Assembly: GCF_001949145.1 (NCBI RefSeq)
Contig: NW_019091416.1
Span: 2,227,337 to 2,244,772, forward strand
Reading direction: 5' to 3'
DNA length: 17,436 nt
Origin: Acanthaster planci
Taxonomy: Eukaryota > Echinodermata > Asteroidea > Valvatida > Acanthasteridae
In this document: positions 12,201 to 17,436 of the stretch, one piece after another
Position numbering within the stretch: the first letter of the stretch is position 1
How the letters are laid out: each line of letters begins with the position of its first letter
The notes under the pieces: generated by a model
The model's database searches: none
What the model saw: only the letters and a program-made list of their open reading frames with translations
Told to the model about the DNA's origin: nothing
Program-made: the position numbers and the translations under genes

Positions 12201-15077
12201 TGGGGCAAGGCCTTGTGTTGTTAATGCTCAGCCGTGCATAAAAATCAGACCCAGATTACACCTGAAAACATCTGCATTGCTCCAGGATACGATGGCTCCA
12301 TTGCCTCCAATACTGACCACAGCTTCAATATCTCCCTTGGTACATGTACACACAGCGGTTTAAGTGTGGCCAGAGTGCCATCTTTGTTACCTGCGATGCT
12401 GGTGCACCCATCAAACGTTAGGGCCCTATCTGAAAGGAGTTTCTAAAGCAACGACATGCGCCAACATATCTGCAGCCAGCAAAAAGAAATACCCCAAGCT
12501 CTTGACACAAACTATCGAGTTGGGCTATTGTGGTCAATCTAGCTGCTTTTTCTGTGATGAAATGGCATTGGAGCTGTACACTCCCGGAGGAGCTGAGATG
12601 GTATTTGAAATGTTCAATGGGCCTGATGAGCAGGGGTAATAATGATGTAATGCCTAGAGCACCAGTCCTGGTGGATACAGACACTTTATAAGTACTCATT
12701 AAGTTTCTGACACAGCCTTATCTGTGCACAAATAGACTATGGGGAAGGCAGCACTAGCGTATAGGCAACCAATTCCATTTTAGAGATCAAATATTCTGAG
12801 GACAAGGTCCCCCCAAGGACGGAGAAAGTGGGGGCGGGGAATAAAGACAATTCACACCCATGTACTTTGCACAAAGATGAATGACATTCCGTACATGATT
12901 TGACTATGATAAACAACTAACTGATCTAATTTTACCCTCTGAATGCTTATCCTCATATACATGACTATCCCATCACTGGCTTTTCAGCTAATCCCAGGTC
13001 TGGTGCCTACCTTGTTGAAGACCCATATTTCCCCATTGGTGGTGGGCCTAGGCACGCCATGGCCATTGTAGTGGAAGAGAACCCGTTCTTCTTTGGCATT
13101 GCGTCGGAGGGATGTGCACAGCTTCTTGACTTCCTCTACCGTGGGGTCCAGGCAGAGTTTGTAGCGGGCCTGTTGACAAAAAAGGCGCCAAGTATTTGGA
13201 GACGATGGACAAGCTAGAAACTGTTTTCTCAACTAGCCGAGTAATTAATTAACAGCAACTTATTTGCTTAAAGATTCAGTGTACCAATATCAACTGCGAC
13301 TCAACTTAGGAGGAAATAACATGTGACTTGAACAAATTTTACTGTACATTACCAACTTTTGTTGAAACAAATAACAAGAAACATGTATATCTTTGACTTT
13401 CCATAAACTAAGCCAAATCCTGTCTGTTTTTATTATTCTAAAATTTCTAGCTGGGAATATCAACATATATGAGGATGGAAAAAGTCAAGTAGATAAATCG
13501 ATTCTGATTTGCTAACCTCATTCATGTGCATGTGAGCCGCATAATCAACAAAGGATGTCAGAAAGTGAACAATTTCAGAAAGGCTTTGGACATAGGACAC
13601 AACTTGGCCAGAATGACTTGTGACTTGACTCAGAAAAAAGAATTCTGACTTAAAAAATTGATCAGGACTTGACTCGTAGAAAAGTGACGTGGTTCACAGT
13701 ACTGGAAGATTGTCTTCTCTCCATATTTGGCCGCAGGGTTCAGTTTAAGAGGGTCCGTCCTGTAGGAGGACCTCTTCTGTGCCCTTTTTTCTGCTGAAGA
13801 AATATCTAAATTGGTTTCATTCGTGACCAATGCTTTCTTTCCATTTGGTTTTAAGAGTGCACGGTTGTGAAATTTGACATGAAGCTGAATAGGAAGTGAT
13901 TCTTGGATTGGAAAGAGGTCTGTGCTTACCCGTGGTTGCCAACGTTCGTACTGTTTCTGTAGATTATTTCCGATGGCTTCTAATGCTTTCTGTGGGCTCG
14001 TGGATAATGGATCTGAAAATGAAATTAATCAATGAAAGTGTTCATCACAAATAGTTAAATTTCTCTTAAAACATTCCACAACACTGCGCTTACTTAATGA
14101 AAGACAACTTTATGGCTTTTCTTAGAGAGAAGTCTATTTGACAGAGCACTGTCCGTGTCTTTCACTGTGGTATTTGATCAATTTTAAATATGACTGCTAT
14201 GGTAAAGTATATCGTCCTTTTTAGCTGTTTCAGACACCCACCGCAAGAGCTTTTGTTTTCATTCACTTTCTTTTTCTTCTTTTCCCCCTCCTTTTCCACT
14301 TTTTCCTCATAGACATAACACGAGGTTATCATGATGTCATCACCCAATTTATTATAGAATTTTTAACATTTAAGTTTTTCCCATGGGTTTTGTACATGTT
14401 TTTGCAAGCTTTTGGCAAATCTTTCATCTTCATCAAAGTTTGAAAAAGCAAAGCCTGGTACACCAAAAATGTACTTAAGGAATGACATCATGATGACAAC
14501 ATCAGGCGTCAATTACAAGTGCGTTATTCAACTGCTGAGAAAAAGACATTGTTAAATATATGATCCTGCAAAATATTTGGAATGGAATAGGAGACGGATT
14601 ACTCTTCCCAAATATTATAAAACCCCAAAATTGACCTCCACTTCAATAGTTATCTCTGAACCCTCAAAATATGAAAGAGCGGAATGCGACTTTACTTTCA
14701 TTTTGTCGTGATGGGTCCCATATACTGGTGGCATGACTGAGTTGGAAACTAGACATGCATGATGGCACCAGACTAGTCGCAAAAGCTGCTGGTAACTGCA
14801 TGCAGCTGGGCCAAATGGCACACAATGACAAAGTCCTTTGATTGTTCACTCCACAACCAACTTTCAGAGAACCTTTGTTCACAATCTTTGCAATCAAAGT
14901 GTCGCCTGCTCAGGCATTAGCCCTAGGGGCACCCATGGCTGATGTAATCTAGTGTAAAATTGTTTCGCTTTTACCTATCCAGCATTCTAGCTTAGCACAC
15001 GGTGACGTCTTGACTACATCTGGAGGATCCACTCCAACATTTAGACACATGACAAGGGCAACGCTGACAGTTTTCAT
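105..15077 (-). CDS. RPTOR: Raptor (regulatory-associated protein of mTOR), partial gene of 15 coding exons
   Basis: Raptor is the cytoplasmic/lysosomal scaffold of mTORC1: it binds mTOR and presents TOS-motif substrates such as S6K and 4E-BP. The coding join on the minus strand is 15077-14975, 14012-13930, 13169-13011, 7971-7825, 6218-6040, 5764-5705, 5359-5259, 4213-4069, 3802-3628, 3254-3171, 2757-2647, 2217-2143, 1671-1606, 851-660, 245-105. These exons sum to 1,821 bp, or 607 uninterrupted codons, with GT-AG at each complete intron and matching phases. Recognisable blocks include [83 protein letters not shown] and RDSAHEKLY. Residues 1-165 form the RNC caspase-like domain and later residues begin the HEAT/armadillo solenoid. 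The family is about 1,300 residues long, so the first ~55 residues and the C-terminal half with the WD40 domain lie outside. The human alignment is from memory, but the identity is not in doubt. Confidence 0.97.
246..659 (-). other. Intron between exons n and o
   Basis: A 414-bp GT-AG intron, AT-rich. No repeat, RNA gene or additional exon is visible. Confidence 0.85.
660..851 (-). CDS. RPTOR: Raptor exon n: solenoid
   Basis: The longest exon: 64 residues from [20 protein letters not shown] through [15 protein letters not shown] and [18 protein letters not shown] to DPLPE. It is GC-rich relative to its flanks. The acceptor is CTCCAAACAG|GAA and the donor CCAGAG|GTGAGT. Both flanking introns are phase 0. 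Confidence 0.98.
852..1605 (-). other. Intron between exons m and n, containing a minisatellite
   Basis: A 754-bp GT-AG intron. It carries the 32-bp tandem repeat at 972-1129. Nothing else is recognised. Confidence 0.85.
972..1129. repeat. 32-bp minisatellite, about 5 copies
   Basis: Unit of 32 bp built on AGGAAACCAACAGCACATTC followed by TTTACACTGTGG. Copies begin at 974, 1006, 1038, 1070 and 1102. The copies are almost identical to one another; the first has a C for G at its left edge and the last loses the unit end after ACACT. Because 32 is not a multiple of 3, each copy shifts frame. The open frames through the array are therefore by-products, not a repeat protein. Confidence 0.97.
1606..1671 (-). 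CDS. RPTOR: Raptor exon m: solenoid
   Basis: Encodes 22 residues, [20 protein letters not shown] then GQ, equivalent to human AEHRTMTAFILAVIVNSYHT. The acceptor is CTACACAG|GCC and the donor GGGCAG|GTGAGT. Both flanking introns are phase 0. The exon is too short to appear as a long open frame. Confidence 0.95.
1672..2142 (-). other. Intron between exons l and m
   Basis: A 471-bp GT-AG intron. It holds a short pyrimidine-rich CCATTTC-like run near 1730-1750 and no recognisable gene or element. Confidence 0.8.
2143..2217 (-). CDS. RPTOR: Raptor exon l: solenoid
   Basis: Encodes 25 residues, [20 protein letters not shown] then DPYMP. The acceptor is GTTTTCAG|TCC and the donor ATGCCT|GTGAGT. 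Reading beyond the donor gives non-homologous residues, whereas joining to the next exon restores the human-like MPAEHRTM junction. Confidence 0.96.
2218..2646 (-). other. Intron between exons k and l
   Basis: A 429-bp GT-AG intron, AT-rich, with a T homopolymer near 2550. No exon or repeat family is recognised. Confidence 0.8.
2647..2757 (-). CDS. RPTOR: Raptor exon k: solenoid
   Basis: Encodes 37 residues, [20 protein letters not shown] then [17 protein letters not shown]. The acceptor is TGCTCAAAG|GCC. The donor is GATAGG|GTGAGT, a strong consensus that leaves an Arg where human raptor has Ser (VDR-SCKADL versus VDS-SCQADL). Both flanking introns are phase 0. Confidence 0.95.
2758..3170 (-). 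other. Intron between exons j and k
   Basis: A 413-bp GT-AG intron. Nothing is recognised in it. Confidence 0.8.
3171..3254 (-). CDS. RPTOR: Raptor exon j: solenoid
   Basis: Encodes 28 residues, [20 protein letters not shown] then LGPWAVSL, matching human raptor almost residue for residue. The acceptor is CTTTGCAG|GTT and the donor AGCCTG|GTGAGA. Both flanking introns are phase 0. The exon is too short to stand out as an open frame and was found from its splice sites and the conserved peptide. Confidence 0.95.
3255..3627 (-). other. Intron between exons i and j
   Basis: A 373-bp GT-AG intron. Nothing is recognised in it. Confidence 0.8.
3628..3802 (-). CDS. RPTOR: Raptor exon i: solenoid
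   Basis: Completes the Trp codon, then encodes 58 residues from [18 protein letters not shown] through [19 protein letters not shown] to [10 protein letters not shown]. The acceptor is GGTTGCAG|G and the donor CTGCAG|GTGAAA (phase 0). Long open frames overlap this exon on both strands because the exon is GC-rich. The homologous frame is the one given here. Confidence 0.97.
4069..4213 (-). CDS. RPTOR: Raptor exon h: solenoid
   Basis: Completes a split Glu codon, then encodes [47 protein letters not shown] and most of a Trp codon. The human residue at the split codon is Asp. The acceptor is GCTTCAG|AG and the donor ATGTG|GTAAGT (phase 2). Confidence 0.97.
4214..5258 (-). other. Intron between exons g and h, containing a foldback element
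   Basis: A 1,045-bp GT-AG intron. The inverted repeat with core 4338-4645 fills its exon-h-proximal third. The remainder (about 4700-5258) is AT-rich with no recognised feature. Confidence 0.8.
4338..4645. mobile_element. Long inverted-repeat (foldback/MITE-like) element
   Basis: The inner arms are 35 bp with one mismatch: 4402-4436 (CACTGTTGCTATACCTCGTG and ATTCGGGGCAAGCTT) against the reverse complement of 4547-4581. The inverted similarity continues outward with more mismatches to 4338 on the left (ATCTGGTACACCGAGTT) and 4645 on the right (reading ATCTGGTGCACTGAGTT in reverse), about 99 bp per arm. Fainter pairing (TTTGCGAGTT with TTTGCGAATT) reaches about 4315 and 4670. The spacer 4437-4546 has no coding potential. 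No clear target-site duplication was found. I infer a non-autonomous foldback DNA transposon; an inverted local duplication is the alternative. Confidence 0.75.
5259..5359 (-). CDS. RPTOR: Raptor exon g: solenoid
   Basis: Completes the Lys codon, then encodes [20 protein letters not shown] and [13 protein letters not shown]. This is nearly identical to human raptor. The acceptor is CATCTTAG|A and the donor CCCAGAG|GTAAGA (phase 1). Confidence 0.97.
5360..5704 (-). other. Intron between exons f and g
   Basis: A 345-bp GT-AG intron. It includes a T homopolymer near 5618 and one TACATGTAC palindrome near 5689. No other feature is seen. Confidence 0.8.
5705..5764 (-). CDS. RPTOR: Raptor exon f: 60-bp micro-exon
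   Basis: The shortest exon: the last base of the Trp codon, then [19 protein letters not shown], then two bases of a Lys codon. It matches the human FCMQKCVSLVPGVTLDLIEK segment. The acceptor is TTTGTAG|G and the donor GATAA|GTGAGT. Reading two bases further would meet an in-frame TGA, so the GATAA|GTGAGT donor is required. Both flanking introns are phase 2. Confidence 0.94.
6040..6218 (-). CDS. RPTOR: Raptor exon e: end of RNC, linker, start of solenoid
   Basis: Encodes residues 165-223 plus two bases of the codon for Trp224. A variable Ser/Pro-rich stretch ([15 protein letters not shown]) leads to the conserved KNCIQLASC and [20 protein letters not shown]. The first 20 residues are the least conserved part of the window relative to human; the rest is close. 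The acceptor is ATTTAG|CTG and the donor AGATG|GTAAGA (phase 2). Confidence 0.96.
6650..6740 (+). repeat. Possible degraded tRNA-derived SINE head
   Basis: GGTTCAAATCC at 6725-6735 is a perfect match to the RNA polymerase III B-box consensus (GGTTCRANYCC). It is preceded by CTTGTGACC and GTGGCC, similar to a tRNA anticodon/variable region. An A box is not convincing, although TGGAGCTCC near 6681 lies at about the right distance. A chance B box is possible. Confidence 0.35.
7066..7215. mobile_element. Short MITE-like element with 16-bp terminal inverted repeats
   Basis: ATAGAGTACCGAAGTG at 7066-7081 is the exact reverse complement of CACTTCGGTACTCTAT at 7200-7215. The 118-bp interior is CpG-rich (ACGCACGCGTG, CACGCGC, CTCGCGC), unlike the AT-rich, CpG-poor intron around it. 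It has no coding capacity. The size and structure fit a miniature inverted-repeat transposable element. No unambiguous target-site duplication is seen beyond a possible TA. Family unknown. Confidence 0.6.
7490..7745 (-). mobile_element. tRNA-derived SINE with V-SINE-like body
   Basis: Read on the minus strand, the head contains GGTCGTGGGTTCGAATCC (7696-7713), a perfect B box within a tRNA T-arm context. The body carries GTGCCCTTGGGCAAGTCACT, then TTGCCTCTCCTCACCCAG (about 7645-7680), resembling the TTGGGCAAGNCACTTNACC block of V-superfamily SINEs. The tail has GGTAAAGTGCTTGAGATCATT (7533-7553, listed without its last base), like the GTAAAGCGCTTTGAG tails of fish and invertebrate SINEs. An A box is weak and the ends are approximate. 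Family assignment is from memory. Confidence 0.7.
7825..7971 (-). CDS. RPTOR: Raptor exon d: RNC domain with conserved Cys
   Basis: Encodes 49 residues (116-164), from [10 protein letters not shown] to ALQKEQERE. The motif VYDCSNAG places the dyad Cys at residue 142 (codon 7891-7893), equivalent to a caspase active-site Cys. The exon begins TFTQ where human raptor has NYTQ. The acceptor is GATTTCAG|ACA and the donor GAGAGAGAG|GTAAAG. The phase-0 junction to exon c spans the 5,039-bp intron. Confidence 0.98.
8371..8446. repeat. Cluster of TACATGTA/GTACAT palindromes
   Basis: Repeated short palindromes (ACATACATGTACAC, GTACATACATGTACATGG, AATGTACATGTAGC, ATACATGTATTC) are packed into about 75 bp. 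They resemble a degenerate alternating purine-pyrimidine simple repeat. Confidence 0.7.
9472..9510. repeat. Palindrome cluster GTATACATGTACGTACGGTA
   Basis: Alternating purine-pyrimidine run with overlapping ACATGT, GTAC and ACGT palindromes ending TTGTACATGTGCATG. Same class as the other ACATGT clusters. Confidence 0.6.
10895..10988. repeat. Short inverted repeat with 12-bp arms
   Basis: CTTCAACGACAA at 10895-10906 is the exact reverse complement of TTGTCGTTGAAG at 10977-10988. The 70-base loop holds the ACATGT run. Outer pairing is weak. It could be a remnant of a small foldback element or chance. Confidence 0.45.
10913..10932. repeat. ACATGTACATGTAC palindromic run
   Basis: ACATACATGTACATGTACCA is a near-perfect self-complementary simple repeat. 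It lies in the loop of the short inverted repeat at 10895-10988. Confidence 0.6.
13011..13169 (-). CDS. RPTOR: Raptor exon c: RNC domain with conserved His
   Basis: Encodes 53 residues (63-115), [16 protein letters not shown] through NGEIWVFNK. It contains the most conserved raptor block, [20 protein letters not shown] followed by HGVPRP. The His of the NGHGVPRP motif (residue 99, codon 13059-13061) is the candidate for the His of the caspase-like Cys-His dyad described for raptor. The acceptor is GTCAACAG|GCC and the donor AACAAG|GTAGGC. Both flanking introns are phase 0. Confidence 0.98.
13170..13929 (-). other. Intron between exons b and c
   Basis: A 760-bp GT-AG intron, AT-rich. A loose local duplication occurs around 13620-13690 (GACTTGACTC twice). 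No exon is recognised. Confidence 0.8.
13930..14012 (-). CDS. RPTOR: Raptor exon b: RNC domain
   Basis: Encodes residues 35-62: the split Asp codon followed by [20 protein letters not shown] and ending YERWQPR. The acceptor is CATTTTCAG|AT and the donor CCACGG|GTAAGC (phase 0). This matches the human segment DPLSMGPQKALETIGANLQK closely. It supplies a helix of the caspase-like fold. Confidence 0.95.
14013..14974 (-). other. Intron between exons a and b
   Basis: A 962-bp GT-AG intron with a pyrimidine-rich plus-strand stretch at 14265-14305. No exon, RNA gene or transposon end is recognised. Confidence 0.8.
14975..15077 (-). CDS. RPTOR: Raptor exon a: start of RNC domain
   Basis: Encodes partial-protein residues 1-34 plus the first base of codon 35. 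It begins [20 protein letters not shown] and ends KLECWI, the conserved first strand region of the RNC domain. The acceptor is pyrimidine-rich, ending CCTTTCTAG directly before the ATG. The donor is TGGATAG|GTAAAA (phase 1). The ATG aligns with an internal Met of human raptor (the MKDRMKTV region) and follows a good acceptor, so I read it as internal. A start codon here with a 5' UTR exon upstream cannot be strictly excluded. Confidence 0.93.
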
Positions 15078-16401
15078 CTAGAAAGGAATAACAGTAAAAA
15101 ATGTGAAAGAAAAATACAAAAATGCACCATAGCTTGATCAGACAATTGTTCAGATAGTACACATAAACACAGGGTAATCTAAGTGATTAAAACTGACAGA
15201 CAGGTTATGAAATTCAAGGCTGTACAAACAATTCCCAGGAGTCCTTTCATTTTTGTTTGCTTTAATTTGTCATGACTGGGGAAGTTGGGTCAGCAACACC
15301 CAGTCGCTAATCTCACTATCAATTTACGAGGCTTTATTGATCGGTTGAATGTACATTAAAGTAAAAGGACTGTGCAAATGGTTTGTAGCAGAGTATAGCA
15401 CTTCTGAGGATTCTGGAGGATTCATCTCCCCGAAAAAAATCTCTCAGAACTTTAACAAATTCCACATTCTAATGAAGGATTTTTGAAGAGTTGAGGATGC
15501 CTGACAACTTTACACAGTTTGACCATAACCCCTGGAAAATGCAGTACAGAAAGCAGAAAATTGAGAGCGGAATGATTTGACCGAAAAAGTAAAAAGGAAT
15601 TACCCACTGTGCAGAACTGTACACACGTGTCAACCCAATCCAACAAAACCAGTAACAAGTCACCAGAGCCACTTTTGTGTTAAAGCCTTTCGGCAGAATC
15701 TTGAACAATGTAAATTTATAAAAACTCTAAGCACTTTGACCTCCACTCTGAATTGATGATACATTAAGCAAAACGGCTCGACCTATTCTCTCTCATGCAA
15801 ACTAAAACAAAACTACTGGGGAAGATGGCCATACAGGAATGCAGAGCAGTGACGGCCAGGTCAGGAAGGATGTTATTACTGCTGTTGCTAACATATCTCA
15901 CGACAACAAAACACCAACAGTATGCCAAGGCAGGCAGTTGGAGGAAATGACAAGGGTACTGGGAGGTAGTGACAAGGTCTAGTTAACGGGTAACACCTTG
16001 CCCTGCTTGGTGTTCACACTTGATTATTCTTGTCATTGCTTACCTGTTAGGTGCTAAGATCTGCTGTTTGGACTAGAGTTTCACCTTGCACCAAACTGAA
16101 TTCATTCTGTTTCTAAGTAATTTTGAAACGGGTGCAGACAAGTTTTGTTTTTGTCCCAGTTTTAAAGCCCAACTCCAGCGATTTCAATTTTTTTCAGTAC
16201 TGATGTGCCAATTTCAACAGCTATGTCTAATAAACCAGGAAAAGTCGAAACCGCCTTTTTGTGTTCATTTGTTGTGTAAAAAAATGCATTTTGTTAGCGA
16301 GAGTTGATCCGCTTTCATGAAAAGGAGTGCGACGTCATGACTCATTAGCATCTAATGAATAGCAAATTCTGTGATGTTTATACAGTGGAGAGGGTACGGC
16401 A

Positions 16402-16437
16402 GCTATGCGTGCGAACGTTGCTATGCATGCGAACATT
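16402..16437. repeat. Two-copy 18-bp direct repeat
   Basis: GCTATGCGTGCGAACGTT is followed directly by GCTATGCATGCGAACATT. The two differ at two positions, both G/A, consistent with CpG decay in the second copy. No function is evident. Confidence 0.8.
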
Positions 16438-16546
16438 GCATATTGTACTGTATACGTGTACATTGGAAGGCCACGCGTGCTAGTATTTCGGAATCGTACA
16501 CCACATTTAACATGTTTTCAGGTTTCTTACTATTCATTATAGAGCT

Positions 16547-16562
16547 ACATGTACATGTACAT
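16547..16562. repeat. ACATGTACATGTACAT run
   Basis: A 16-base self-complementary run, followed 8 bases on by another GTACATGT. Same motif class as the clusters in the 5-kb intron. Confidence 0.65.
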
Positions 16563-17436
16563 TTCCCAGGTACATGTGAATAGGTCTGGGTTTTTGGTTC
16601 ACCATAAAAAAATGCAATAACAATATACATGCATGTGAGAGAAAAACAAACCAACTTTAAGCAGGGCTGTTATAACTTTGAGAACAAGTTTTGCTTGGAA
16701 CTTGGAATTCTCAGACCCACCAATTTATTCTTTGTACTCTTGTATAGACTTGAATAAATATAACAGAGACTGAGTTCTTCCTTTCTAAATCCAACCAATT
16801 CTCAGAAAATTGAGGATGGATCTACAATGTAAATATCATTGATGGATGTGGTGTTAAGGTTGATAAAATTTTATGCAAATCAATTAGTATATTTTATTCT
16901 CATCAGTTTTCCTCAAATTAATGACATGAAATTATTTTCAAACCAGTTCGAAATGATCCCTCGTGATACATGTACTATAGAAAACACATACATGCACTCA
17001 TCTTTCAGTGACAGGTGTCACAACAGAGTTTATTGTCGGGGGGGTTGAATCAGGAGCATGCAGGTTTGCCATTTGCCACCAGAAAAACACACACGTTTAT
17101 GACCCAAACAGATTACGACTGTTTTCTTCCTTTTTATCCTAAATGGATTACAATAATTTTTCTTCCCCTTTTACCCATTTTTCTCACTTTTTGGACTATG
17201 TTAGATGCTAGGGACATTTAATCATCTTACAAGTACATGTATATCATTAACCCTAACCGCCAAGCATATTGTTTGGCTTACACTGCTCAGTACCACAAAA
17301 TACTAAGTAGTAGCCTGAGCCTGAATTACTTCTTCTGGCTAGGCTACTTCCATTGTTACTTGTAAAGAGAGCAATAAAGCCATGCATTCATAGTGCCACA
17401 GCACCATATGATACATTGTCTTATCTATTGTATCTT

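Larger units (their letters stand above)
7972..13010 (-). other. 5-kb intron between exons c and d
   Basis: A 5,039-bp GT-AG intron, the largest complete one here, separating the His- and Cys-bearing exons of the RNC domain. It holds several ACATGT palindrome clusters (8371-8446, 8836-8882, 9472-9510, 10913-10932) and a short inverted repeat (10895-10906 with 10977-10988). Open frames in 12076-12699 on both strands have no recognisable homology. I see no nested gene. Confidence 0.75.
15078..17436 (-). other. Partial first intron seen, no exon in window
   Basis: At least 2,359 bp upstream of exon a. I looked on the minus strand for the conserved raptor N-terminal coding block (RHCEKIEG and SWRMKDR-like) and found none, so the first coding exon and promoter are probably beyond the window. 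The stretch contains an 18-bp tandem duplication (16402-16437) and an ACATGTACATGTACAT run (16547-16562). Confidence 0.7.

Noticed and set aside
12076-12699. Cluster of 70-95-residue open frames on both strands in the 5-kb intron
   Set aside because: No recognisable domain, no consistent frame, no splice pattern and no signal of homology. A degraded retro-copy cannot be excluded but nothing supports it.
14480-14500. Possible C/D snoRNA boxes (ATGATG/TGATGA-like) in intron a/b and elsewhere
   Set aside because: Isolated TGATGA-like motifs occur, but no D box and terminal stem at suitable spacing could be seen.
15075-15077. ATG at the start of exon a as the translation start
   Set aside because: It follows a good acceptor (pyrimidine tract plus TAG) and aligns with an internal Met of vertebrate raptor. 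Kept as a minor alternative in the findings.
1-17436. Bacterial operon, phage, CRISPR or defence system
   Set aside because: No long intact prokaryotic-type frames, no ribosome binding sites and no spacer-repeat array. The only spaced repeats are a minisatellite and transposon-like elements in introns of an animal gene.

Overview
This is animal nuclear DNA. One gene runs across the whole window on the minus strand, split into small exons (60 to 192 bp) by GT-AG introns of 266 to 5,039 bp. It encodes raptor (RPTOR), the scaffold subunit of the mTOR complex 1 kinase that senses nutrients. Fifteen coding exons were found between 15077 (5' side) and 105 (3' side). They total 1,821 bp, and every splice phase matches, so they join into 607 codons with no stop or frameshift. 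The translation aligns from memory with human raptor at about residue 55 to about residue 660-680. The organism looks like an invertebrate, perhaps a lancelet or another marine deuterostome. The reasons are very high raptor identity with human, short to medium introns, abundant ACATGTACATGT palindromes and a tRNA-derived SINE with a V-SINE-like body. The species cannot be fixed from the sequence alone.

Layout from the 5' end of the gene (high coordinates) to the 3' end: 15078-17436 is intron with no exon seen, and the first coding exon (N-terminal ~55 residues) lies beyond the window. Exons at 14975-15077, 13930-14012, 13011-13169 and 7825-7971 encode the raptor N-terminal conserved (RNC), caspase-like domain. 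A 5-kb intron separates the exon with the conserved His (13011-13169) from the exon with the conserved Cys (7825-7971). Exons from 6218 down to 105 encode the linker and the first half of the alpha-helical HEAT/armadillo solenoid. The rest of the solenoid, the regulatory phosphorylation region and the C-terminal WD40 propeller lie past the low-coordinate end.

The introns hold the non-genic features. These are a five-copy 32-bp minisatellite (972-1129), a large foldback element (core 4338-4645), a short element with perfect 16-bp terminal inverted repeats and a CpG-rich interior (7066-7215), a SINE in minus orientation (about 7490-7745), a weaker tRNA-like fragment (about 6650-6740) and several clusters of ACATGT palindromes. 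I see no second gene, RNA gene, CRISPR array, viral gene or promoter. I found no evidence of an undescribed system: the window is the 5' half of a conserved housekeeping gene with repeat-bearing introns.
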